64,000 bases of DNA, from contig NZ_FOEF01000018.1 in NCBI RefSeq assembly GCF_900110575.1, positions 124,001 to 188,000 of the forward strand, in the 5' to 3' direction. The notes under the pieces are model-generated. The model made no database searches. It had not been told where the DNA came from and saw only the letters and a list, made by a program, of their open reading frames with translations. Position 1 is the first letter of the stretch. Each line of letters begins with the position of its first letter. The translations under genes and the position numbers were made by a program. Positions 58,345 to 64,000 of the stretch are shown piece after piece. The DNA comes from Amycolatopsis saalfeldensis (GTDB taxonomy: Bacteria > Actinomycetota > Actinomycetes > Mycobacteriales > Pseudonocardiaceae).

Positions 58345-58367
58345 TTACCTACTCACGGGTAGCCTTA
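58345..58367. promoter_or_regulatory. Degenerate TetR operator upstream of tetR
   Basis: TTACCTACT-n4-GGTAGCCTTA. The left half differs in one base from the fadA2/fabG4 operator; the right half keeps only GTAG. It is placed between the divergent TetR and SCP2 genes. Confidence 0.5.
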
Positions 58368-58396
58368 CGCTGTAGCCGAGGGGAAAGGGGTGGCGC

Positions 58397-59041
58397 ATGG
58401 CCGAGGACACCGATCTGGCGAACCTGCGTGGCACGGCGCTGCTCGACGCGCTGGACCGCGTCGACGGGCTGGGCCCGGAGGCCGGCGCGCTGGACGTCAA
58501 CGAGCTGGCCGACGCCGTCGACCCCCGTGAGCTGGGAAAAGACGACTTCCGCCGGCTGCTGGCGACGTTGATCCGCCTCGCGGAAACGGCACCGGCGTTC
58601 TCCCTGGCGAAGGTGGACCCGACGCGCTTCGCAAACCTCGTGGCGCGCGCTTCGCGGGCCCAGCTGGAGGCCGTCGTCGGCGAGCGCGTGCTGTGCGAGC
58701 GGGTGCTGGACGAGATCTTCGCGCGCATGGGTGCGCACATCCGGGTGGACCGTGCGCGGTCGTTGCACGCGGTGGTGCACTGGCGCCTGTCCGGCGGCGT
58801 GGGCGACGGCGGTTACGACCGCTACGAGACGGTGATCTCGCGTGGCGCCTGCACGGTTTCACGGGAGATGAAGGAGAAGCCGCGCGTCACGATCACAGTG
58901 GCGCCGACGGACTTCTTCCGCATCATCACCCACCAGGCCACGCCCGCGGTCTTGTTCGTCACCGGGAAAATCAAGGTGAAAGGCGATCTCGCATTCGCGG
59001 CGGGCCTGATCGGCTATTTCGACCTTCCCAAACCGGCTTGA
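58397..59041 (+). CDS. SCP2 sterol/lipid-carrier-like protein, copy 1
   Basis: 214 residues. A helical N-terminal part (about 1-105) precedes an SCP2-type domain (~108-212), recognised by VTITVAPTDFFRII, then TPAVLFVTGKIKVKGDLAFA. SCP2 domains bind lipids or acyl-CoA in a hydrophobic tunnel. ATG 58397 has GGGAAAGGGGTGG upstream. It is followed by a second protein of the same kind and is divergent from the TetR of the fatty-acid locus, so lipid handling is a coherent role. Confidence 0.82.
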   Translation: MAEDTDLANLRGTALLDALDRVDGLGPEAGALDVNELADAVDPRELGKDDFRRLLATLIRLAETAPAFSLAKVDPTRFANLVARASRAQLEAVVGERVLCERVLDEIFARMGAHIRVDRARSLHAVVHWRLSGGVGDGGYDRYETVISRGACTVSREMKEKPRVTITVAPTDFFRIITHQATPAVLFVTGKIKVKGDLAFAAGLIGYFDLPKPA

Positions 59042-59060
59042 GCCGTTACACTCGATTTCC

Positions 59061-59675
59061 GTGTCCCGTATTCGCTGGCGACGGTTCTCCCGTCCGCACG
59101 CTTCGCCGGCCTCAGACCACGCGGTCAACGGTTTCGCGCGGAAGCTGGAGCTGGCGAAGCTGACCCCGGCACAGTTCGTGCAGGTCCTGGAAACCTTGCA
59201 CATGCTGGGAAACGCGGGCGCCGGCATCGAACTGAGCGCCCTGTCCACCCAGGTCCTGGTCGACATCGTCGGCCACTCCTCCCGCGACCAACTCAAAGCG
59301 ATCGCCGATCATCCGGAACTGCGCGCAGTATTCCTCGACGAGATCTTCCGCCGAATGTCGGAGCACTTCCTCCCGGCCCGCGCCCGCTACGTCAACGTCG
59401 TCGTTTCCTGGCGCTTTCCCGGCGGCGAATCGGAAGACGGCTACGACCGCTTCCAGACTGTAATCGAAGACGGCCTATGCGTTTCCAGCACCGACCTCTC
59501 CCGCACCCCGGACACCACGATCACCCTCTCAGCCGACGACTTCATCCGCATGGCCACCGGCAACGCCACCGTCGCAACGATGTTCGTCACTGGCCGCGTG
59601 AAGGTAAAGGGCGAGTACGCCCCGGCGGTCCGGCTGTCCAGCTACTTCAACATCCCTAAGCCGAGCGACGGGTAG
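59061..59675 (+). CDS. SCP2 sterol/lipid-carrier-like protein, copy 2
   Basis: 204 residues with the same two-part plan as its neighbour; shared are VLDEIFxRM-type LDEIFRRMSEHF, WRFPGGESEDGYDRFQTVI and TTITLSADDFIRMATG with TMFVTGRVKVKGEYA. It arose by tandem duplication, with a distinct basic N-terminus. GTG 59061 has TACACT (59047-59052) 8 bases upstream, so it may start a leaderless mRNA of its own even though only 19 bases separate it from copy 1. Confidence 0.8.
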   Translation: MSRIRWRRFSRPHASPASDHAVNGFARKLELAKLTPAQFVQVLETLHMLGNAGAGIELSALSTQVLVDIVGHSSRDQLKAIADHPELRAVFLDEIFRRMSEHFLPARARYVNVVVSWRFPGGESEDGYDRFQTVIEDGLCVSSTDLSRTPDTTITLSADDFIRMATGNATVATMFVTGRVKVKGEYAPAVRLSSYFNIPKPSDG

Positions 59676-59723
59676 TCTCGCGATCTCGCTGAAACTGTCG
59701 GTGTCACCCCATACAGTGAGTCC

Positions 59724-60872
59724 ATGGGCCTTGGTGACATCGACCGCAAACACGTAGAGGCGGCGATCGACGAGTATGACCACCTCCGCAAGGGCAAGTT
59801 CTTCGACAAGCACAACATCCGAGCTGCGGAGCGCTTCTACGTCATGCAGGAGGACTGGGCGTACGAGGTCGAGGCCCTGCTGGGCATGTCTAACGCGACA
59901 GATATGAAGGCCGCAACTGCTCGCCTAGTTGACTTGGGTTTTGAAGTCCAGGACCGCGACTTGATTCCGCGCTTCGGGCCGATTCCCGGCATAGATGAGG
60001 GGCGCGCCTTCATCGATCGCAGGTCGGCCGCGGGACGGCAGGTGCATCGGGCGCTGCAGGCGGGCATCGTCGGTACCGCGAAAACAGGTGCCGAATCCAT
60101 CGTCGTTTCGGGTGGTTACGACGAGGATCGCGACGAGGGGGACTTCATCCTCTACACCGGGCATGGCGGGCGGGACTCAGATACCGGGAAGCAGGTGGAT
60201 GATCAGACGTTCGCTGCCCCCGGCAATGCCGCGCTGAAGGTAAGCATGGCCGAGGGCGATCTTGTTCGAGTGATCCGGGGAGCTCACCGAGGTTCGAAGC
60301 ATGGTCCCGCTGAGGGTCTTCGATACGACGGTCTCTTCCGAGTCGAGTCCGCCTCCTACGGGCGCACCAGCGACGGCAAGTATCGGATCTGCCAGTTCGG
60401 GATGGTGAAGGTTGAGCTTCCGGGGCTTGACGTAGTACTCAACGCCAAGGATGTCAAGGTATCTGTTGAGGTTGCGCACTCTGACAAGCCCCTGGGCAAT
60501 CTAGTGCCGGGACGCCGCGGAGCGTGGCGTCAGCGGATCGTGCGGAGCACCGCTGTGACTAAGAAGATCAAGAATATCCACGATGATCGATGTCAGATCT
60601 GTGGAGATCATCTGGTCGCCGGCGACGTGAGCTACTCGGAAGGCGCCCACATTCAGGGTCTCGGGAAGCCTCATGAGGGCCCGGATATCGAGAGCAACGT
60701 CCTCTGTCTTTGCCCCAGCTGCCATGTCCGGTTTGACCTTGGCGCGATAGTCATTCACGACGATCACTCGTTGTGGCTCAATGGTGTGCGCTACGGCGAA
60801 CTACGCACTCATCCAAGCCACCACGTGGACCACAAGTATTTGGCCTGGCATCGAGCGGCGTACGAGAATTAG
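59724..60872 (+). CDS. SRA-HNH modification-dependent endonuclease (type IV restriction)
   Basis: 382 residues. N-terminal helical part (1-75), a YDG/SRA domain (about 80-235: RFGPIPGIDEGRAFIDRRSA, SIVVSGGYDEDRDEGDFILY, GLRYDGLFRVESASY) and a zinc-bound HNH domain (~292-350: CQICGD, EGAHIQGLGKPHEGPD, NVLCLCPSCHVRFD). SRA domains flip out modified cytosine, so this enzyme should cut DNA containing methyl- or hydroxymethylcytosine; TagI and Sco5333 are characterised SRA-HNH proteins. Base composition and codon use are clearly less G+C-rich than neighbours, a sign of transfer. ATG 59724 has TACAGT (59712-59717) 6 bases upstream. Confidence 0.9.
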   Translation: MGLGDIDRKHVEAAIDEYDHLRKGKFFDKHNIRAAERFYVMQEDWAYEVEALLGMSNATDMKAATARLVDLGFEVQDRDLIPRFGPIPGIDEGRAFIDRRSAAGRQVHRALQAGIVGTAKTGAESIVVSGGYDEDRDEGDFILYTGHGGRDSDTGKQVDDQTFAAPGNAALKVSMAEGDLVRVIRGAHRGSKHGPAEGLRYDGLFRVESASYGRTSDGKYRICQFGMVKVELPGLDVVLNAKDVKVSVEVAHSDKPLGNLVPGRRGAWRQRIVRSTAVTKKIKNIHDDRCQICGDHLVAGDVSYSEGAHIQGLGKPHEGPDIESNVLCLCPSCHVRFDLGAIVIHDDHSLWLNGVRYGELRTHPSHHVDHKYLAWHRAAYEN

Positions 60873-60877
60873 GCGTC

Positions 60878-61348
60878 CTAGCCCTCGATGATTCGTCCCT
60901 CGATCACCGGGTGCGGCTTCTCCGAGGGGCGCGGCTCAGGTTCCACGATCTCGCTGTCCACGACCATCACGGGGCCGCGGGCGCGGTTGGCGTAGCGGAC
61001 GGCGCGCTTCTCCGCGCGGCGCAGCCACAGGCGGCGCGCCACGGCGCGGGACGGGGGCAGCATCAGGAGCAGGCCCACCACGTCGCTGACGAAGCCCGGG
61101 ATCATGATCAACACGCCGCCCAGGGCGATGAGCATGCCGTCGGTCAGTTCTTTCTCCGGGTTGCGGCCGGATTGGGCCGTGGAGACGAACGCGCGCATCG
61201 CCTTGCCGCCCTCGCGGCGGGCCAGCCAGGAGCCGACGAAGGCGCCCACCAGCAGCAAGGCGATCGTGCCGAGCACACCGACGGCCGAGCCCACCGCCCA
61301 GATCGCGGCGAACTCGGCGATGACGTAGAGCAGGAACACGACAGCCAT
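60878..61348 (-). CDS. fxsA: FxsA-family membrane protein
   Basis: 156 residues, three to four helices in the first ~95: VVFLLYVIAEFAAIWAVG, GTIALLLVGAFVGSWLARR, then ELTDGMLIALGGVLIMIPGF and DVVGLLLMLPPSRAVA. These are the FxsA (PF04186) hallmarks; in E. coli its overproduction relieves phage F exclusion. The basic C-terminus is cytoplasmic. ATG 61348 is chosen over upstream in-frame starts since the family begins at this hydrophobic helix. Convergent with the restriction gene. Confidence 0.88.
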   Translation of the reverse strand: MAVVFLLYVIAEFAAIWAVGSAVGVLGTIALLLVGAFVGSWLARREGGKAMRAFVSTAQSGRNPEKELTDGMLIALGGVLIMIPGFVSDVVGLLLMLPPSRAVARRLWLRRAEKRAVRYANRARGPVMVVDSEIVEPEPRPSEKPHPVIEGRIIEG

Positions 61349-61902
61349 ATCGAGTGAACGAACGAGCTGCCCGATTTGCTCCCGGGACCCGGGGATCTCG
61401 GCGTTCGGGGCCGCGAATTCGCAGGGACGGGCGGCCAAGACGACCAGGTCACATCGATTCCAGGGGCGCGGGAGCAGGCTTTGGGCAACGCGACCAGGTC
61501 ACGCCGACTTCAAGTGAGTGGCGCGGGAGTTGGCCCGGGCGGCAGTTGCTGATGGGGACATATCGACCTCGGGAACGGCGCTCGGGTTGGCTCGGGTGGC
61601 GGCTGCTGCCGGGCGCATCGACCTTGGTGAGCGGCGCACGGGGGCAGCTGCTGCCGCGGCGCATCGGACTCGGTGAACGGTGCTCGGGTGGCGGCTGCCG
61701 AGGGGGCGCATCGGCCTAGGCGAGTGACCGACGGGGTGGCGCGGGACCGCGCCGGCTCAGGATGGCGCATCGGCCTCGGCGAGTGGCCGAGGGGGCGCGG
61801 GAGGGACACATCGGCCTCGGGCGAGCGGCCCACCGGTCGGCGCGGGCGACGCCGGCCGACGTGAGTACGTCAGCGAGCGGGGTTGCACCCGCAGACCCGA
61901 GG
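61349..61902. repeat. Degenerate interspersed repeat field, no gene
   Basis: From about 61445 to 61835 a core like GCGCATCGGCCTCGGCGAGT recurs at least six times (near 61562, 61614, 61660, 61707, 61766, 61807), with two weaker copies near 61450 and 61505, spaced 41-59 bases. Units differ at many positions. Short open frames here encode only low-complexity peptides, so I call no gene. The rest (61349-61440) is the FxsA promoter region. Confidence 0.65.
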
Positions 61903-62403
61903 TCACACCGACCGCAAGAACGCCTCCACCTCGCGAGACGAACTCAGCAGCACCTGTCGCGCGGTCGGCGCCTCCGCTGCGATGCGGCTCAACAGTCGTG
62001 AACGGTGTGAGGTCCGCCAGGTCCAGATCCAGCGGATGAACTCGAGGTCCACCTTCGAGAGGCAGCCCGGCGCCTGGGTGTCCTGGCCGCGTTCGCGCAG
62101 CGTGCGGAGCAGCACGCGGCGCAGGCTCGTCCATCGCGAGACGTCGAGGAATACCACGGTGTCGGCCAGAGGGAAACGGATGTCCATAGTGCCGCTGTAG
62201 TTCCCGTCGATCACCCAGCCGTTCGTCTGCACGGCGGCTGCCTGGGCCGCGCGGAAATCCGACAGCGGCGCCTCCACCCAGTCCGGACGCCAGTACAGGT
62301 GGTCGAGATGGGTGACGGGGACGTTCAGCCGCGCGGCCAGTCGCCGGGCGAGGGTTGACTTGCCGCTGCCCGAACAGCCGAAGACCAGGACCCGCCGCAG
62401 CAC
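61903..62403 (-). CDS. P-loop kinase-like protein (FlaR/adenylate-kinase-like)
   Basis: 166 residues. Walker A FGCSGSGKSTLARRLAARL (about 9-27) near the N-terminus, HLDHLYWRPDWVEAP and WVIDGNYSGTMDIRFPLADT follow, as in the 'topology modulation' FlaR-type adenylate-kinase-related family. A lid-like basic segment (RWTSLRRVLLRTLRERG) is present. The substrate is unknown. GTG 62403 has TACGCT (62410-62415) 6 bases upstream and no ribosome site. Same direction as the ABC pair upstream. Confidence 0.82.
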   Translation of the reverse strand: MLRRVLVFGCSGSGKSTLARRLAARLNVPVTHLDHLYWRPDWVEAPLSDFRAAQAAAVQTNGWVIDGNYSGTMDIRFPLADTVVFLDVSRWTSLRRVLLRTLRERGQDTQAPGCLSKVDLEFIRWIWTWRTSHRSRLLSRIAAEAPTARQVLLSSSREVEAFLRSV

Positions 62404-62416
62404 GGGACAAGCGTAG

Positions 62417-63607
62417 TCAGCCGGGCAGGAAACTCGCTGCGATCAGGCCGACTAGCAGCACATCCGGGCCGCGGACGAGCTGGCGGGCGAGGCCCATCGG
62501 GACCAGCACGCCTTCGTACAGCACCAAGCCGAGCGAGCCGAAATCCAGCGCGCCACGCGTGACCGTCCGGACAACAGCCACCGCCGCCAGCAGCGCGGCC
62601 ACCACGGCCCCGACGGTCATCGGCACGCGGAGGAGCGCGACGAAAGCCGTCCACACCACCGCGAGCACGGCCAGCACGACCACGGTGGTGGCCTTCAGCC
62701 GCAGGTCGGACGCGTCGAACCAACGGCGCAGGCCCGGCACGCGATAAACCTGCGCGACCGGCGCGGCGAACGGCAGCAGCGCCAGGTAACCGCCCATCCC
62801 GACCAGCCAGACGGACGTCACCGCGGGAAAAGTCACGTGCGCGGCGGCCACGGCCAGCGCCAGGAACAACGGCAGTCCGAGCTGGTGCCGGCGCGCGAGC
62901 ACCCCCGTGACCAGGTAACGCGTGACGACGAACCGGCCGTCGAGCGCGGTCCGCCAGCGGACCGGGCGCCCGGCCGGCAGCAGCGCCCAGACGTCCAAAA
63001 ACGCCGCCGACGTGCGTCGCACCATCCGCTCGGCGAAGTGGTGGACAAGTGAACGGCGGCCCGCCGTGCGCGCCAGCGGGGTCGACCAACCCAGCGCGAC
63101 GGCCGCCGAAGCGGCCACCAAAGCGAGCGTCCACAAAGGAATGAACGGCAGCACGCCGAGCACTGGCACCAACGGCAACACGGCCTCGCCCCACACCCGC
63201 GCGCGGCGCGCCAAGGCCAGGGCGAGCCCGGCGACGCCGACGAACAGCCCCAGCGCGCCGCCGAGGTCCGCCGGGAAACCGATCAGCACACCGGCCATCG
63301 CGAACGCGTACCCGGCCGCGGCGAAGCGCGCGGCCCAGTCGACCAGCAGCCGCCGGGTGAGGGTGCGCGGGCGCGAGCCGTCGAAGTCCGACCAGGTCAG
63401 CGCGGCGGGATCGGCCCACAGGTGGCCGCGGCGCGTGGTCGCCCGCCAGGCCATCGCAAGCCCGACGCACAACACGGCGACGCCGCCCTGCACCCCGACC
63501 GGGGCGTCGCCGATCAGCTGCGAGCGGACCAGCGCGGTGTTGTAGAACGGTGATCCGAGCGCTCCGCCGAGTACGACCAGCGCGAGGATCAGGTCGGCCC
63601 GTTTCAT
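62417..63607 (-). CDS. Polytopic permease partner of SAGQ-type ATPase, copy 2
   Basis: 396 residues with about ten hydrophobic segments, paralogous to the permease at 42.9-44.2 kb (shared WADPAALTWSDFDGS block and C-terminal GLARQLVRGPDVLLVGLIA). ATG 63607 overlaps the stop of a 33-codon mini-gene (ATGA). The first ~17 codons are nearly repeated in that mini-gene (MKRADLILALVVLGG versus VKRADLVLALVLLGS), showing a partial duplication of the gene start. Function unknown. Confidence 0.78.
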   Translation of the reverse strand: MKRADLILALVVLGGALGSPFYNTALVRSQLIGDAPVGVQGGVAVLCVGLAMAWRATTRRGHLWADPAALTWSDFDGSRPRTLTRRLLVDWAARFAAAGYAFAMAGVLIGFPADLGGALGLFVGVAGLALALARRARVWGEAVLPLVPVLGVLPFIPLWTLALVAASAAVALGWSTPLARTAGRRSLVHHFAERMVRRTSAAFLDVWALLPAGRPVRWRTALDGRFVVTRYLVTGVLARRHQLGLPLFLALAVAAAHVTFPAVTSVWLVGMGGYLALLPFAAPVAQVYRVPGLRRWFDASDLRLKATTVVVLAVLAVVWTAFVALLRVPMTVGAVVAALLAAVAVVRTVTRGALDFGSLGLVLYEGVLVPMGLARQLVRGPDVLLVGLIAASFLPG

Positions 63608-63705
63608 GGTTGCACCGCGTAGCCTGCGACATAGCCCACCGGCGCCGGCCCACAGAACGGCGACCCGAGCAGAACCAGCGCGAGGACCAGGTCAGCCCGT
63701 TTCAC
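63604..63705 (-). pseudogene. Mini-cistron from duplicated permease 5' end
   Basis: 33 codons: starts VKRADLVLALVLLGSPFCGP and ends GYAVQP. Its first ~17 codons match the permease that follows, so it is a tandem duplicate of the permease start followed by unrelated codons. It overlaps the ATPase stop by 4 bases (GTGA) and the permease start by 4 bases (ATGA), which preserves translational coupling from ATPase to permease. It could be a small membrane peptide or a relic. Confidence 0.65.
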
Positions 63706-64000
63706 AGCTCCACCAAGTAATCCGCGACCTCGTCCACCAGCGCCGCGTGGTGGCTCGCCGCAACGACCGCGGCCCCGCCGGCCTTGGCCGCGTCCACCAG
63801 CTCGGTCAGCCAAGCGCGCCCGGCGGTGTCCAGCGCGCGCTCGGGTTCGTCCAGCAGCAGGACCTCGTACGGCCGCGCCGTAGCCGCGAGCAGCAGCAGC
63901 CGGCGGCGCTGGCCCGCAGACAGATCAGCGGCCGGGACGTCGGCCCGGTCGTCCAGACCCGTCGCCGGTGGGATGCCGAACGAGCGTGCCAGCAGGTCCA
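63702..64000 (-). CDS. Small ABC ATPase, SAGQ-signature type, copy 2 (5' part outside)
   Basis: The C-terminal ~98 residues are present. Signature ADLSAGQRRRLLLL, Walker B VLLLDEPERALDT and H-loop AASHHA are seen; Walker A lies beyond the window. It closely matches the ATPase at 42.3 kb (same SAGQRRRLLLL and DEPERALDTAG). It feeds directly into the mini-cistron and permease. Confidence 0.85.
   Translation of the reverse strand, partial: DLLARSFGIPPATGLDDRADVPAADLSAGQRRRLLLLAATARPYEVLLLDEPERALDTAGRAWLTELVDAAKAGGAAVVAASHHAALVDEVADYLVEL

Noticed and set aside
61510..61833. 107-codon Pro/Arg/Ala-rich minus-strand open frame in the repeat field
   Set aside because: It is made of degenerate repeat units with no ribosome site or motif, and other frames are equally open. 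More likely non-coding.
59724..61902. Genomic island or prophage remnant
   Set aside because: Apart from the restriction gene and the repeat field there is no integrase, transposase, tRNA or att-like direct repeat, so only single-gene transfer is supported.

Overview
The window is about 70% G+C and densely coded, with GTG starts, twin-arginine and ECF-type signals, many two-component systems and no tRNA, rRNA, CRISPR or transposase. Gene content points to a Pseudonocardiaceae-like actinomycete (Amycolatopsis or a close relative). The evidence is mycobacterium-like synteny (ponA1 - DUF5318 - padR - ino1, and fadA2 / fabG4 / htdX), an AftB-type arabinofuranosyltransferase of arabinogalactan synthesis, and GTP-dependent PEP carboxykinase of exactly actinobacterial length. 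The placement is inferred from proteins I recognise, not from a database search.

Layout. 1-10.9 kb: a GT87-like membrane protein (cut by the window edge), a ROK repressor divergent from a Gfo/Idh/MocA oxidoreductase, two tandem class A penicillin-binding proteins, DUF5318, PadR and inositol-phosphate synthase. 11-20.9 kb: HAD hydrolase, MarR/MFS efflux pair, PhoX-type phosphatase, a secreted SdrD-B-domain protein, AftB, an SDR and an amidohydrolase. 21-33.7 kb: two sensor-kinase/regulator pairs, one FtsX-type ABC exporter, two tandem ABC-2 exporter pairs, trmB and one unknown gene. 33.8-39.2 kb: a dynamin-like GTPase cluster with a GrpE-like protein and an Asp-rich Ca-loop repeat protein. 39.2-45.1 kb: pckA behind a structured leader, an F420-type luciferase-fold enzyme with an unusual ABC pair, an EndoU/MafI-like fusion and a small XRE regulator. 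45.1-51.7 kb: a DnaA-box cluster, a monocarboxylate symporter operon, a ceramidase-like hydrolase, a pentapeptide-repeat protein and a MarR-GNAT fusion. 51.7-54 kb: an AAA ATPase flanked by CTAG-rich DNA and 27-bp tandem repeats, then a DoxX-like protein. 54-59.7 kb: lipid metabolism (thiolase, FabG4, HtdX, TetR, two SCP2-like proteins). 59.7-64 kb: an SRA-HNH type IV restriction enzyme, FxsA, a degenerate repeat field, a P-loop kinase and a second copy of the unusual ABC pair.

Common threads. Much of the window serves the envelope: peptidoglycan synthases, arabinan capping, inositol supply, drug and lipid exporters with adjacent kinases, and an IniA/IniC-like dynamin pair. A second thread is promoter architecture. 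At least 18 genes have a TAnnnT hexamer ending 6-8 bases before the start codon and usually no Shine-Dalgarno sequence, the arrangement expected for leaderless mRNAs.

The strongest candidates for new biology are the pckA leader, the dynamin/GrpE-like/Ca-loop cluster, the EndoU-MafI fusion, the DnaA-box cluster at 45.1-45.3 kb, and the CTAG/27-bp-repeat surroundings of the AAA ATPase.
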